Origin: Kribbella jejuensis
Lineage (GTDB): Bacteria > Actinomycetota > Actinomycetes > Propionibacteriales > Kribbellaceae
Reading direction: 5' to 3'
DNA: 64,000 nt
NCBI RefSeq assembly: GCF_006715085.1
Contig: NZ_VFMM01000004.1
Coordinates: 372,001-436,000, forward strand
Below the pieces are notes generated by a model that did no database searches, was not told the origin of the DNA, and was given only the letters and a program-made list of their open reading frames with translations. Both the position numbers and the translations under genes were made by a program. This document shows, piece after piece, positions 1 to 10,139 of this stretch (position 1 is the first letter of the stretch; the number at the start of each line of letters is the position of its first letter).

Positions 1-1503
1 GTGCTGAGTCGTCGGCGACGCCGGGGTGTGCGGAGCGGGCTGCGCCGACTGCTGACCGTTCTGGACGGTGCGCACGCCTTCTTGGGGGCGGGCGGAGTTG
101 GTCGTGCCAGCGCGTGGCTCAGTCGGGGCCGGCACCGGGACGGTGTCGTCGGTCGGCTGAGCGGGGATGCCCTGTTGGCCCGGGACCGATTGAGGAGCAC
201 CCGTACCAGGGTGACCGGGCGAGCCTGGGGCCGGCTGGACGAAGCCGCCCTGCCCCCCACCCGGCTGGGCCGAGCCGCCCTGGCCACCGCCTGCTTGACC
301 GCCGCCCTGCGTGCTCCCCGCCTGGATGCCACCTGGCTGGGTGCCACCGGTCTGCGTGCCACCGGTTTGCGCGGCACCCGCCTGCCCGCCACCCGGCTGG
401 GCGAAGCCGCCCTGGCCACCACCGGGCTGCTGATGCGCGGGGGGCGGCGGTGTCTGGGTCGGGTTGGTGACCGTCATCGGCTGGGAGTACGACTGCGGGG
501 CCGGGCGGGTCGTCTGGGGCCGGGCCTGGTTCATCGCCTGTTCGCGGCGCTTGGGCATGCCGCCGTCGAAGCCGGCCGCGATCACCGTGACCCGGACCTC
601 GTCACCGAGCGCGTCGTCGATCACCGCGCCGAAGATGATGTTCGCGTCCGAGTGCGCCGACTCGGACACCAGTTGCGCGGCCTCGTTGATCTCGAACAGG
701 CCCAGGTCGGAACCACCCGCGATCGACAGCAGGACGCCGTGCGCGCCCTCGATGCTTGCCTCGAGCAACGGAGACGAGATCGCCGCCTCGGCCGCCGCGA
801 CCGCGCGGTCCTCGCCGCGGGACGAACCGATACCCATCAGCGCGGAGCCGGCGTTCGACATGACCGCCTTGACGTCCGCGAAGTCCACGTTGATCAGACC
901 GGGCGTCGTGATCAGGTCGGTGATACCGGAAACACCTTGCAGCAGCACCTGGTCGGCCTGCTTGAACGCGTCCAGCACGGACACGGCGCGGTCGGAGATG
1001 GTCAGCAGCCGGTCGTTCGGGATGACGATCAGCGTGTCGACCTCTTCGCGGAGCGCCGCGATGCCTTCCTCGGCCTGGGTCGCGCGGCGCTTGCCCTCGA
1101 ACGAGAACGGGCGGGTGACCACGCCGATGGTCAGCGCGCCGAGGGAACGGGCGATCCGTGAGACCACCGGCGCACCGCCGGTGCCGGTGCCGCCACCCTC
1201 ACCCGCGGTGACGAAGACCATGTCGGCGCCCTTCAGCGCCTCCTCGATCTCCTCCGAGTGGTCCTCGGCGGCCTTCTGCCCGATCGCCGGGTTCGCGCCG
1301 GCGCCGAGACCACGGGTCTCTTCGCGGCCGATGTCGAGCTTGACGTCCGCGTCGCTCATCAACAGCGCCTGGGCGTCGGTGTTGATGGCGATGAACTCAA
1401 CGCCCTTCAGACCGTGCTCGATCATCCGGTTGACGGCGTTGACGCCGCCTCCGCCGATGCCGACGACCTTGATGAGTGCCAGGTAGTTCTGCGGTGCCGC
1501 CAC
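1..1503 (-). CDS. ftsZ: Cell division protein FtsZ (C-terminus outside window)
   Basis: Tubulin-like GTPase that forms the Z-ring. The GTG start at 1503 gives V-A-A-P-Q-N-Y-L. The GTP-binding signature GGGTGTG lies at residues 103-109, the usual position, and a T7-loop-like segment (VNVDFADVK) follows. The globular part ends near residue 320. After it the frame stays open for about 180 more residues of low-complexity sequence rich in Gly, Gln, Pro and Thr, with recurring AQPGGGQ and TGGTQ units, and it has not reached a stop or the conserved acidic C-terminal peptide at the window edge. Most actinobacterial FtsZ proteins are about 380-480 residues from memory, so this linker is unusually long. 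It is the last cell-wall-cluster gene seen, 159 bases after ftsQ. Confidence 0.97.
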   Translation of the reverse strand, partial: MAAPQNYLALIKVVGIGGGGVNAVNRMIEHGLKGVEFIAINTDAQALLMSDADVKLDIGREETRGLGAGANPAIGQKAAEDHSEEIEEALKGADMVFVTAGEGGGTGTGGAPVVSRIARSLGALTIGVVTRPFSFEGKRRATQAEEGIAALREEVDTLIVIPNDRLLTISDRAVSVLDAFKQADQVLLQGVSGITDLITTPGLINVDFADVKAVMSNAGSALMGIGSSRGEDRAVAAAEAAISSPLLEASIEGAHGVLLSIAGGSDLGLFEINEAAQLVSESAHSDANIIFGAVIDDALGDEVRVTVIAAGFDGGMPKRREQAMNQARPQTTRPAPQSYSQPMTVTNPTQTPPPPAHQQPGGGQGGFAQPGGGQAGAAQTGGTQTGGTQPGGIQAGSTQGGGQAGGGQGGSAQPGGGQGGFVQPAPGSPGHPGTGAPQSVPGQQGIPAQPTDDTVPVPAPTEPRAGTTNSARPQEGVRTVQNGQQSAQPAPHTPASPTTQH

Positions 1504-1545
1504 GTCCGCGCCTCTCGCCTCGTTGCTTTCCCGTTGTCCAGCGAA

Positions 1546-1600
1546 AAGACTGAACCTCAAGTGGATGCTTAGACTTATGTCAACTTTAGATTACGCGGAA
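1546..1600 (-). promoter_or_regulatory. Possible ftsZ promoter region
   Basis: The ftsQ-ftsZ gap (1504-1662) is AT-richer than its surroundings. On the minus strand a TTGACA hexamer occupies 1583-1578. No good -10 sits at 17 bases (TTGAGG is there), so the exact promoter is not resolved. ftsZ commonly has its own promoters in this gap in actinomycetes, which is why I mark it. Confidence 0.3.
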
Positions 1601-1662
1601 CGCTACGTGAGGCTCCCGGCCGAAGTCCACGCGCCTCGCCGCACATCCCGTCATGTGACCTG

Positions 1663-2403
1663 TCACCGTCTTTCCCCTTTGGTCACAGGGAGATCGGGCG
1701 CCGACACGTCGTACACCTTGGCGTCGCGCTTCATCAGCACGCTCAGTACCTCGGCCTTGCGCGCACTGTCATCGGAACTACCCCAAACAACCTTCACTCC
1801 GGAGCTCAGGTTGAGCGTGATCGAGTCCGGCGAGGTCGCCGAGATCGTCCCGACCTGAGTCCGCAGCGTGTCCGGCAACGCGGCCGAAACCGTCACCACC
1901 GAATGGATCGTGACGTCGCGCCGGACGCCGGTCACCTTCGCCTCCGGCAGCCCGGCGGGACGGTCCGGCACCGTGCGGTACGACGTTCCGGTCGCGTCGA
2001 CCAGCTCGAACCGCGTGCCGTCGGTGACCACCACGACCGGGACCCGTTCGGTGACCACGATCACGATCTTGCGCGGCCAGGCCCGGGTCACCTGCGCGTC
2101 CGCGACCGCCGGGATGGTCCGGACCCGGTCCGCGATCGCGCGCAGATCCACCTTTGCCAGCGGGGTTCCGACCGGTGCGGCCGCGGTCTGCTCGATCGTT
2201 GCCACCGGCACCGTGTCGGCACCGCTGATCCGGACCCCGGAGACCGCGAACACCGAGGAGAAATAGAACAACCAGACGACCAGGCCGGCCAGTACGACCA
2301 GCCCGCCGCCGATGGCCCAGGGCAGCCAGCTACGCCGGCGCACCAGCCGTTGCCGGCGCGCGAACCGCTGCTGTGCCCGAGCCAGATCGACGCTCTGGCT
2401 CAT
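1663..2403 (-). CDS. ftsQ: Divisome protein FtsQ (DivIB)
   Basis: Bitopic divisome protein that links FtsL and FtsW/FtsI assembly. The 246 residues show a basic cytoplasmic N-terminus, one membrane segment at about residues 29-50 (PWAIGGGLVVLAGLVVWLFY), then a POTRA-type domain beginning VSGVRISGADTV and an FtsQ/DivIB beta domain. It lies between murC (18-base gap) and ftsZ, the standard order in actinobacteria. The ATG start fits the length and topology of the family. Confidence 0.93.
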   Translation of the reverse strand: MSQSVDLARAQQRFARRQRLVRRRSWLPWAIGGGLVVLAGLVVWLFYFSSVFAVSGVRISGADTVPVATIEQTAAAPVGTPLAKVDLRAIADRVRTIPAVADAQVTRAWPRKIVIVVTERVPVVVVTDGTRFELVDATGTSYRTVPDRPAGLPEAKVTGVRRDVTIHSVVTVSAALPDTLRTQVGTISATSPDSITLNLSSGVKVVWGSSDDSARKAEVLSVLMKRDAKVYDVSAPDLPVTKGERR

Positions 2404-2421
2404 TCAACAAACCCCACCCAA

Positions 2422-3882
2422 TTACTCCACCACAGCAACGGGCGTTGGCTTCGAAGGCTCGCGGGTAGCGGCGCGTTCGGCCAGCAGACCAACGACTTCC
2501 GGGCCGATCAGCGTGACGTCGCCGGCTCCGAGGGTGACGACCAGGTCGCCCGGCTCGGCCAGGTCCGCGACCAGCTGCGGTACGGCGGACCAGGACGGCT
2601 CGAACCGGACCTGCTCGGGCTTCAGCGGAACGTGGTTCGCGATCAGGGCCCCGGTGACGCCGGGCTCCGGGTCCTCGCGGGCCGCGAAGACGTCCATCAC
2701 CACGACCTCGTCGGCCAGCGCCAGCGCCTCGGAGAACTCGGTGGCGAAGATGCGCGTCCGGCTGAACAGGTGCGGCTGGAAGCAGGCGATCACACGCCCC
2801 TCCCCCGCCACCTGACGCGCCGCGGTCAGGTCGACGGCCAGCTCGGTCGGGTGGTGTGCGTAGGAGTCGAAGACCCGGACGCCGTCCTCGAGACCCTTGA
2901 ACTCGAACCGCCGCCCGGTCCCGGTGAAGGACGCGAGCCCCTCGGCCAGATCGGCCGCCGAAAACCCGAGTCCGAGCCCGACGGTGAGCGCCGCGGACGC
3001 GTTCAGGGCGTTGTGCTTGCCGGCCTGCTGCAGCCGCACCACCGGGAGCTTCCGCCCGCGGTACACCGGTACGAAGGACTGGGTCGCACCGGTCGCGGTG
3101 ATCTCCGTGACCTGCAGGTCCGCGTCTTCGGATTCGCCGTACGTCCGTACGTCGATGTCGCGTTCGCGAGCGTACGACGCGAGCTTGCGGGCGCCGGCGT
3201 CGTCGTGGCAGATCACCATGAACCCACCGGGCAGCACCCGCGCGCAGAACTCCTCGAACGCCTTGCGGTAGCTGGCCTCGTCGCCGTAGTTGTCCAGGTG
3301 GTCGGGCTCGACCGACGTGACAATAGACACCTCGGGCGAGTAGGTCAGGAACGACTTGTCCGACTCGTCGGCCTCGGCGACGAACAGGTCGCCGTTGCCG
3401 TCGTGGGCGTTCGACCCGGATTCGTTGAGGTTCCCACCGATCGCGTACGACGGGTCGGCACCGCAGTGCTGCAACGCGACCGTGAGCATCGACGTGGTCG
3501 TGGTCTTGCCGTGCGTACCGGCGACGGCGAGCGTGCGGCGGCCGACCATCACCGAGGCGAGCGCCGCGGCCCGGGGCAGGATCGGGATCCCGGCCGCGCG
3601 GGCGGCGACCACCTCGGGGTTGGTCTCGCGGATCGCGGTCGATACCACCACGGTGTCGGCGTCCTTGACGTGCTCGGCCGCGTGGCCGACCCAGCAGGTC
3701 GCGCCGAGCGCGCGCAACGCGGCCAGCACCTTGCCGTCCTTGGCGTCGGAGCCGGACACCTCGATACCGCGGGACGCCATGATCCGGGCGATCCCCGACA
3801 TCCCGGCGCCGCCGATACCGACGAAGTGCACGCGGCCCAGCTTTTCGGCAGGCAACAGCGTGTCAGGTGCGGTGACGATCAC
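2422..3882 (-). CDS. murC: UDP-N-acetylmuramate--L-alanine ligase MurC
   Basis: Cytoplasmic ATP-dependent ligase adding L-Ala to UDP-MurNAc, the first amino acid of the stem peptide. The 486 residues carry the N-terminal nucleotide fold GIGGAGMSG (about 22-30), the ATP loop GTHGKTTTT at 122-130, the EADESD segment typical of MurC, and the C-terminal ligase domain with YAHHPTE. The GTG start overlaps the murG stop by four bases (GTGA), which implies translational coupling. Confidence 0.97.
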   Translation of the reverse strand: MIVTAPDTLLPAEKLGRVHFVGIGGAGMSGIARIMASRGIEVSGSDAKDGKVLAALRALGATCWVGHAAEHVKDADTVVVSTAIRETNPEVVAARAAGIPILPRAAALASVMVGRRTLAVAGTHGKTTTTSMLTVALQHCGADPSYAIGGNLNESGSNAHDGNGDLFVAEADESDKSFLTYSPEVSIVTSVEPDHLDNYGDEASYRKAFEEFCARVLPGGFMVICHDDAGARKLASYARERDIDVRTYGESEDADLQVTEITATGATQSFVPVYRGRKLPVVRLQQAGKHNALNASAALTVGLGLGFSAADLAEGLASFTGTGRRFEFKGLEDGVRVFDSYAHHPTELAVDLTAARQVAGEGRVIACFQPHLFSRTRIFATEFSEALALADEVVVMDVFAAREDPEPGVTGALIANHVPLKPEQVRFEPSWSAVPQLVADLAEPGDLVVTLGAGDVTLIGPEVVGLLAERAATREPSKPTPVAVVE

Positions 3883-4994
3883 GAGGCAGACCTCACCACA
3901 TCGAGGATGATCCGCGCCAATCGCTCGTCGGCGTCGGTCCGGATCACCCCGGTCGCAGCAGTGGACATAGTTGTCAGACGCTCGCGGTCGAGCAGAAGTT
4001 GGGGCACATTCGCGCGAACCCAGTCGACGGTGAGGTCGGCGTTGTCGATCAGGATGCCGCCGCCCACGTCGACCACCGGTTTGGCGTTCAGCCGCTGCTC
4101 ACCGTTACCGATCGGCAGCGGGACGTAGATCGCCGGCAGGCCGACGCCGGACACCTCGGTGACGGTGTTCGCACCGGAGCGGCAGACCACCAGGTCGGCG
4201 GCGGCGTACGCGAGGTCCATCCGGTCGACGTAGTTCAGCACGACGTACGGCAGCGGGCCGGTCTGCGGCACGTCGAGGGTGTTCTTCGGGCCGATCGCGT
4301 GCAGTACCTGGATACCGGCCGCCTGCAGGTCGGCCGCCGCGCCGGAGACGGACTCGTTGATCCGCTGTGCGCCCTGTGAGCCGCCGGTCACGAACAGCGT
4401 CGGCGCGTTCGGGTCGAGGCCGAAGAACCGCCGGGCCTCGGCACGCAACGCGGCCCGGTCCAGCGTCGAGATCGACCGCCGGATCGGGAGGCCGACGTAC
4501 TCCGCGTGCGGCAGGTCGGAGCCGGGGAAGGACGTCTTGACGTGCTCGGTGCAGTACCGCGCGGCGAACTTGTTCGCGATCCCCGGCACCGCGTTGCCCT
4601 CGTGAACAACGATCGGCGTCTTCCGCCGCCAGGCGGCGACGTACGCCGGGGTGGAGACGTAACCACCGAAGCCGACCAGGACGTCCGCCTTGGCCTCGTC
4701 GAGCGCCTTGCGGGCCGCGCTCACCGAGGCGAGCATTTTGCCCGGTACGGCGAACAGCGCCGGGGTGGGCTTGCGCGGCAACGGCACCGGCGGGATCAGC
4801 TCCAGCCGGTACCCGGCCTCGGGCACCACCCGGGTCTCCAGGCCGCGCTCGGTGCCGAGCGCGAGGATCTCGATGGTCGGGTCGATCCGGCGCAGAGCGT
4901 CCGCCGTGGCGATCAGGGGTGAGGTGTGACCGGCGCTACCGCCACCGGCCAGAACGATGCTGGGCACAGCTTTCAACGCTCCCGCGGGGTTCAC
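3879..4994 (-). CDS. murG: UDP-GlcNAc:lipid I N-acetylglucosaminyltransferase MurG
   Basis: Membrane-associated GT28 glycosyltransferase that adds GlcNAc to lipid I to make lipid II. The glycine-rich GGGSAGHTSP loop near the N-terminus and the donor-site GGSQGAQRINE and RSGANTVTE motifs are present. The GTG at 4994 gives 371 residues; an in-frame GTG about nine codons downstream (start V-P-S-I-V-L) would fit the family N-terminus more tightly and cannot be excluded. It begins seven bases after the ftsW stop and overlaps murC by four bases. Confidence 0.96.
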   Translation of the reverse strand: MNPAGALKAVPSIVLAGGGSAGHTSPLIATADALRRIDPTIEILALGTERGLETRVVPEAGYRLELIPPVPLPRKPTPALFAVPGKMLASVSAARKALDEAKADVLVGFGGYVSTPAYVAAWRRKTPIVVHEGNAVPGIANKFAARYCTEHVKTSFPGSDLPHAEYVGLPIRRSISTLDRAALRAEARRFFGLDPNAPTLFVTGGSQGAQRINESVSGAAADLQAAGIQVLHAIGPKNTLDVPQTGPLPYVVLNYVDRMDLAYAAADLVVCRSGANTVTEVSGVGLPAIYVPLPIGNGEQRLNAKPVVDVGGGILIDNADLTVDWVRANVPQLLLDRERLTTMSTAATGVIRTDADERLARIILDVVRSAS

Positions 4995-5001
4995 TTGTCT
5001 T

Positions 5002-6249
5002 TCATCTGGGCGAAGCTCGTCGCGAGGACAGCCAGCCGAAACGAGGTCGCCGGGTTTCGTTCAGGGCGGCCTGCGCGCCGGGCTCGGCCTTCGCGAAGGA
5101 CAGCAGCATGCCGATCGCGATCAGCGTCGGCAGCAGTGCGGAACCACCGTACGACAAAAGCGGGAGCGGGATACCCACGATGGGTAGCAGTCCGATCACC
5201 GCGCCGAGGTTGACCACGGTCTGCGCCATGATCCAGACGGTGATCCCGGCGGCCGCGTACCGCACGAACGGCTGGGTGTTCCGGGTCGCGATCCGGACCC
5301 CGGCGTAGGCGAGCAGCAGGAACAGCGCGATCACGGTCAGCGACCCGACCAGGCCGAGTTCCTCGCCGATCACCGAGAAGATGAAGTCGGTGTGCGCCTC
5401 GGGCAGGTTGCCCCACTTCTGCCGGCTGTTGCCGATCCCGACGCCCCACCAGCCGCCGGTCGAGAGCGCGTAGAACGAGTGGTACGCCTGCCAGCCGACA
5501 CCGGACGGATCGCCGAACGGGTCCAGGAACGACGTCACCCGCTGCATCCGGTAGCGCTCGGCGTTGACGAAGTACGTCGCCACGATCCCGACCGCGCCGA
5601 TGGTCGCGACGAACAACCGGGTCGGTGCGCCGACCACCCAGATCATGCCGATCATCACGGCCATCAGGACCAGCGCCGTGCCCAGGTCGTGCTGGCCGAC
5701 GACCAGGGCGATCACCAGACCGCAGACCGGGACCATCGGGACCAGCAGGTGCTTCCACTGGGTGAGCAGCTTCTCCTTGCGGGCGTACAGATCCGCGCAC
5801 CACATCACCATCGCGAGCTTGGCGAACTCGCTCGGCTGGATCTGCAGCGGACCGCCGAGCCGCAGCCAGTTGGTGTTGCCGTTCACGCCGACGCCGAGGC
5901 CCGGGATGAACGTCAGCACGAGCAGGAACGTCGAGCCCAGCAACGCGACGTACGCGAGCATCCGGAAGTGCCGCGGCGTCATCCGGGAGGCGACGTACGC
6001 CATCGGGAGGCCGACCACGACCCAGATCAGCTGCCGGGTGAAGATCGTGTAACTGCTGCCGTACGCGCGGAACGACAGCACGCTGGACGCGGACAGCACC
6101 ATCATCAGGCCGAGCACCAGCAGGAGGCCGGTCGCACCGAGCACGATGTGGTACGACGTCAGCGGGCGGTCCAGCACGTCCCGGATCGCGGCGATCCACG
6201 GGCGTTCGTCGCTCCTGCGGCCTTCCTGCTGATCTGCGACCGACGTCAC
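5002..6249 (-). CDS. ftsW: SEDS peptidoglycan glycosyltransferase FtsW
   Basis: Septal polymerase partner of FtsI that polymerises lipid II. The 415 residues contain about ten membrane segments and SEDS hallmarks such as GGPLQIQPSEFAKLA, the EAHTDFIFSVIGEELGL loop and PLLSYGGSALL. The frame stays open upstream into murD, but I chose the GTG at 6249 (V-T-S-V-A-D-Q), four bases after the murD stop, because the upstream extension has no family similarity and would overlap murD. Confidence 0.95.
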   Translation of the reverse strand: MTSVADQQEGRRSDERPWIAAIRDVLDRPLTSYHIVLGATGLLLVLGLMMVLSASSVLSFRAYGSSYTIFTRQLIWVVVGLPMAYVASRMTPRHFRMLAYVALLGSTFLLVLTFIPGLGVGVNGNTNWLRLGGPLQIQPSEFAKLAMVMWCADLYARKEKLLTQWKHLLVPMVPVCGLVIALVVGQHDLGTALVLMAVMIGMIWVVGAPTRLFVATIGAVGIVATYFVNAERYRMQRVTSFLDPFGDPSGVGWQAYHSFYALSTGGWWGVGIGNSRQKWGNLPEAHTDFIFSVIGEELGLVGSLTVIALFLLLAYAGVRIATRNTQPFVRYAAAGITVWIMAQTVVNLGAVIGLLPIVGIPLPLLSYGGSALLPTLIAIGMLLSFAKAEPGAQAALNETRRPRFGWLSSRRASPR

Positions 6250-6253
6250 GCGA

Positions 6254-7687
6254 TCACCCCAGCCGGCGTACGGCTTCGGCGAAGGCGTCGCCGCGGGCTC
6301 CGTAGTTGGCGAACATGTCCCAGGACGCGCAGCCAGGGGCGAGCAGCACGGTGTCACCCACCTGTGCGAGCTTCGCCGCCTCCCCCACCACGATCTCCAT
6401 GGCACCAGTGTCGGTTGACTCGACGACGATCCTCGGGACATCCGGTGCGTGTCGCTCGAGAGCTTCGGCGATCACCGCCTTGTCCTGGCCGAGCAGTACG
6501 ACGGCACGCAACCGTTCGCGGGCCGCCACCACGAGATCGTCGAAGGTCGCGCCCTTGGCCTGGCCGCCGGCGATCCAGACCACATGCTCGTAGGCGAGCA
6601 AGGACGCCTGTGCGGCATGCGGATTCGTGGCCTTCGAGTCGTCGACATAGTTGACTCCGGCAACGTCCGCGACGTATGCGATCCGGTGCTTGTCCGGATG
6701 GAATCCGCGCAACGCGTCGCGCACCGCGTTCGCCGGTACGCCGAACGACCGGGCCAGCGCGGCCGCGGCCAGCGCGTTCGCGATGTTGTGCGGTGCGGGC
6801 GGGTTGACGTCGTCGATCGTGGCCAGTTCGAGCGCGGACGTCGACCGTTGCTCGATGAACGCGCGGTCGACGAGCAGGTCGTCGACGAGACCGAGCATCG
6901 AGAGTCCCGGCGTACCGAGGGTGAAACCGATCGCGCGGCAGCCCTCGATCACGTCCGCTTCCTCGACCAGCCGCTCGGTGACCGGGTCCGCGACGTTGTA
7001 CACGCACGCGACCTGGCAGTTCTCGAAGATCTTGCCCTTCGCCGCGGCGTACGCGTCGAGCGAGCCGTGCCAGTCGACGTGGTCCGGGGCGATGTTCAGG
7101 ACCGCGGCCGAGTGCGCGGACAGCGAGTGCGTGAAGTGCAACTGGTAGCTGGACAGCTCGACCGCGATCACGTCGTACGGCTCGGGGTCCATCACGGCTT
7201 CCAGCAGCGGCAGCCCGACGTTGCCCGCGGCAACGGCTCGGTGGCCGGCCGCCTGCAGCATCGCGGTCAGCATCTGCACGGTCGTGGTCTTGCCGTTGGT
7301 ACCGGTGATGCACAGCCACGGCGCGGCGTGCGCCGGGTCGCGGAGCCGCCAGGCCAGCTCGATCTCGCTCCAGATCGGGACGTCCCGCTCGGCCGCCTGC
7401 GCGAGCAGCGGCGCGTGCGGCGGTACGCCGGGCGACGTCACGACGACGTCGACGTCCTTCGGGAGTTCCTGCGTACTTCCCGGGCCGAGCGTGATCGTGG
7501 CGCCGAGCGTCTCCAGGATCTGCGCCTTTTCGCGCAGTGCCTCGTTGTCCCGGTCGTCGAGTACGAGGAGGTGCTCGGCGCCGGCCTGGAGCAGGGAGTC
7601 GGCGCAGGCGTAGCCCGCCGTACCGAAGCCGAGGACGACGAACCGGGTCGTGTCCCAGCCGTCGTCGGTGCGTGTTGTCAGGCTCAT
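6254..7687 (-). CDS. murD: UDP-N-acetylmuramoylalanine--D-glutamate ligase MurD
   Basis: ATP-dependent ligase adding D-Glu to UDP-MurNAc-L-Ala in the cytoplasm. The N-terminal fold has [10 protein letters not shown], the ATP loop GTNGKTTTV is near residue 122, and later motifs include [13 protein letters not shown] and [10 protein letters not shown]. The ATG at 7687 overlaps the mraY stop by four bases (ATGA) and gives 477 residues, usual for MurD. The open frame upstream of it is an mraY shadow. Confidence 0.96.
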   Translation of the reverse strand: MSLTTRTDDGWDTTRFVVLGFGTAGYACADSLLQAGAEHLLVLDDRDNEALREKAQILETLGATITLGPGSTQELPKDVDVVVTSPGVPPHAPLLAQAAERDVPIWSEIELAWRLRDPAHAAPWLCITGTNGKTTTVQMLTAMLQAAGHRAVAAGNVGLPLLEAVMDPEPYDVIAVELSSYQLHFTHSLSAHSAAVLNIAPDHVDWHGSLDAYAAAKGKIFENCQVACVYNVADPVTERLVEEADVIEGCRAIGFTLGTPGLSMLGLVDDLLVDRAFIEQRSTSALELATIDDVNPPAPHNIANALAAAALARSFGVPANAVRDALRGFHPDKHRIAYVADVAGVNYVDDSKATNPHAAQASLLAYEHVVWIAGGQAKGATFDDLVVAARERLRAVVLLGQDKAVIAEALERHAPDVPRIVVESTDTGAMEIVVGEAAKLAQVGDTVLLAPGCASWDMFANYGARGDAFAEAVRRLG

Positions 7688-8751
7688 CCGGTGACCCATT
7701 CCGCGTAGAAGACTCCGAGCCCGATCACGACGCAGAGGCCCTGGATGATCCAGAACCGGATCACCACATTGACCTGTTCCCAGCCGAGCATCTCGAAGTG
7801 GTGATGGAGTGGCGCCATCCGGAACAACCGTTTGCCGTGGGTCAGTTTGAAGTAGCCCACCTGCAGGATGACCGACGCGGTGATCAGCACGAACAGGCCG
7901 CCGAGCAGCAGCACGAGCAGCTCGGTGCGGGTCATCACGGCCATCCCGGCCAGCGCACCACCGAGCGACAGCGAACCGGTGTCGCCCATGAAGATCTTCG
8001 CCGGCGACGCGTTCCACCACAGGAATCCGAACAGCGCCCCGGTCAGACAGGCCGCGACGACCGCCAGGTCACGCGGATCGCGTACCTCGTAACACTTGGC
8101 GCCGACGCCCCGCTCGGTCGCGCAGCTCTGGTTGAACTGCCAGATGCAGATCAGCGTGTACGCGCCGAACACCATCATCGACGCACCGGTGGCGAGACCG
8201 TCCAGACCGTCGGCGAGGTTCACACCGTTGGACATCCCCGCGATCAGCAGCAGGATCCAGATGATCACCAGGATCGACGGCAGTTCGAGCCAGCCGATGT
8301 CGCGGATGAACGAGATGAACGGCGAGGCCGGCCGCTGACCGCGGTCGTCCGGGAACTGCAGCGCGAGCACCGCGAAGATCACCGCGACCATCGTCTGGCC
8401 GGCCAGTTTCGCCTTGCTGCGCAGGCCGAGGCTGCGCTGCCGGAAGATCTTGATGAAGTCGTCCAGGAAGCCGACCACGCCCATCCCGGCGAACAGGAAC
8501 AGCACGAGCAGCGCCGACGCGGTCGGCGGCGTCATCGTGAACAGCTTCGCCGCGAAGTACCCGACGATGGTCGCGACGATGAAGACGGTGCCGCCCATGG
8601 TCGGCGTACCGCGTTTGATCATGTGTGACTGCAGGCCGTCGTCGCGGATCTCCTGGCCGTAGCCGCGGCGGGCCAGCCACTTGATCGCGTACCGGGTGCC
8701 GAGCAGGGTCAGCACCATCGAGACGGCACCGCCGAACAGGATCGAGATCAC
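7684..8751 (-). CDS. mraY: Phospho-MurNAc-pentapeptide translocase MraY
   Basis: Polytopic enzyme transferring phospho-MurNAc-pentapeptide to undecaprenyl phosphate, giving lipid I. The 355 residues show about ten membrane segments. The catalytic Asp region ([14 protein letters not shown]), the [13 protein letters not shown] motif and the C-terminal [13 protein letters not shown] loop are intact. It overlaps murF and murD by four bases at each end. Confidence 0.96.
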   Translation of the reverse strand: MISILFGGAVSMVLTLLGTRYAIKWLARRGYGQEIRDDGLQSHMIKRGTPTMGGTVFIVATIVGYFAAKLFTMTPPTASALLVLFLFAGMGVVGFLDDFIKIFRQRSLGLRSKAKLAGQTMVAVIFAVLALQFPDDRGQRPASPFISFIRDIGWLELPSILVIIWILLLIAGMSNGVNLADGLDGLATGASMMVFGAYTLICIWQFNQSCATERGVGAKCYEVRDPRDLAVVAACLTGALFGFLWWNASPAKIFMGDTGSLSLGGALAGMAVMTRTELLVLLLGGLFVLITASVILQVGYFKLTHGKRLFRMAPLHHHFEMLGWEQVNVVIRFWIIQGLCVVIGLGVFYAEWVTG

Positions 8752-10139
8752 TGCTGTTCCTCCAGCAGGGCGTCGGCGAGGCTGCGCAGCTTGGCCGCCT
8801 TCGAGGACTTCACCAGTACGACGTCACCGGCGCGGAGCTCCGCGCGCAGCAACTCCAGCGCCTCCGGGATGGTCTCGACGAACACGGACTCGTTGCCCCA
8901 CGAACCTTCCAGCGAGGCACCGAGGTGCATCGGTTTCGCGCCCTCGCCGACCACGACCAGCCGGTTCACGTCCAGCCGGACGGCCAGCCGGCCGATCGCG
9001 TCGTGCGCCTCCTGCGAGGTGTCGCCGAGCTCGAGCATCTCGCCGAGCACCGCCCAGGTCCGGGCACCGCGGGAACGGCCGATCGCGACCAGCGACTTGA
9101 GCGCCGCGCGGGTCGAGTCCGGGTTCGCGTTGAACGCGTCGTTGATGATCGTCACGCCGTCCGCGCGTTCGGTCAGCTCCATCCGCGCCGCGGACACCCG
9201 CTGGGCGGCGTTCAGCCCGTCGGCAATCTGCTCCGGCGTCAGCCCGACCGCGAGCGCGACGGCTCCGGCGGCGAGCGCGTTCGAGACGTGGTGCTCACCG
9301 ATCAGCTGCAGCTGGACGTTGCCGCTGAACGCGCCGATGTGCAGCGTGAACGCCGGCCGGCCTTCGCCGTCGATCTTCACGTCCGTCGCCCGGACGTCCG
9401 CCTCGGGCGCCTGACCGAAGGTCAGCACCTTCTCCCGCGTCCGGCTCCGCATCGCGGCCACCCGGTGGTCGTCGGCGTTCAGAACCGCCGTACCGCCGGG
9501 CTGCACGGCCTCGATCAGCTCGCCCTTCGCGATCGCGATGTTGTCCTGGGATCCGAACTCGCCGATGTGCGACGTACCGACGTTCAGTACCAGGCCGACC
9601 GCCGGCGGCGTGATCGCGCTCAGGAACCGGATGTCGCCCATGTGCCGGGCGCCCATCTCGGCGACCAGGTACTTCGTCGCCGCGGTCGCCCGCAGCGCGG
9701 TCAGCGGATGCCCGAGCTCGTTGTTGAAGGAGCCTTCCGGCGCCACGGTCTCGCCGTACGGGCGGACCAGCTGGCCGATCAGGTCCTTCGCGCTGGTCTT
9801 CCCGGTCGAACCGGTGAGGCCGATCACGGTCAGGTCCGGCAGCTTCGCGATCACGTGCCGGGCCAGGTCACCGAGCGCGCGCTGGGTGTCGTCGACCACG
9901 ATGCAAGGGCAGCCCTCGACCGGCCGCGTGGTGAGCGAGACGGTGACGCCCGCCGCGGTCGCCGTACCGACGAAGTCGTGACCGTCGACGTGCTCACCGG
10001 GCACGGCGACGAACAACCCGCCCGGTTCGGCGACTCGTGAGTCGATCACCACCGCGCCGTCGACGACAGCCGTGGGCTCGACGCCCACGAGCTCGCCGCG
10101 AACGGCGTCGGCGATCTCGCCGCAACTGACAGGGATCAC
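8748..10139 (-). CDS. murF: UDP-MurNAc-tripeptide--D-Ala-D-Ala ligase MurF
   Basis: Adds the D-Ala-D-Ala dipeptide to complete the pentapeptide precursor. The 463 residues carry the ATP loop [13 protein letters not shown], the N-E-x-G-H-P motif ([10 protein letters not shown]) and [10 protein letters not shown] of the ligase domain. The start at 10139 overlaps the murE stop by four bases. Confidence 0.96.
   Translation of the reverse strand: MIPVSCGEIADAVRGELVGVEPTAVVDGAVVIDSRVAEPGGLFVAVPGEHVDGHDFVGTATAAGVTVSLTTRPVEGCPCIVVDDTQRALGDLARHVIAKLPDLTVIGLTGSTGKTSAKDLIGQLVRPYGETVAPEGSFNNELGHPLTALRATAATKYLVAEMGARHMGDIRFLSAITPPAVGLVLNVGTSHIGEFGSQDNIAIAKGELIEAVQPGGTAVLNADDHRVAAMRSRTREKVLTFGQAPEADVRATDVKIDGEGRPAFTLHIGAFSGNVQLQLIGEHHVSNALAAGAVALAVGLTPEQIADGLNAAQRVSAARMELTERADGVTIINDAFNANPDSTRAALKSLVAIGRSRGARTWAVLGEMLELGDTSQEAHDAIGRLAVRLDVNRLVVVGEGAKPMHLGASLEGSWGNESVFVETIPEALELLRAELRAGDVVLVKSSKAAKLRSLADALLEEQQ

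Noticed and set aside
1903-4128. Open frame of about 740 codons on the plus strand over ftsQ, murC and murG
   Set aside because: It crosses three well-supported genes in antisense and has shadow-like composition with no motif.
8069-8680. Second minus-strand frame inside mraY
   Set aside because: It lies entirely within mraY in another frame and is Arg/Pro-rich without motifs.
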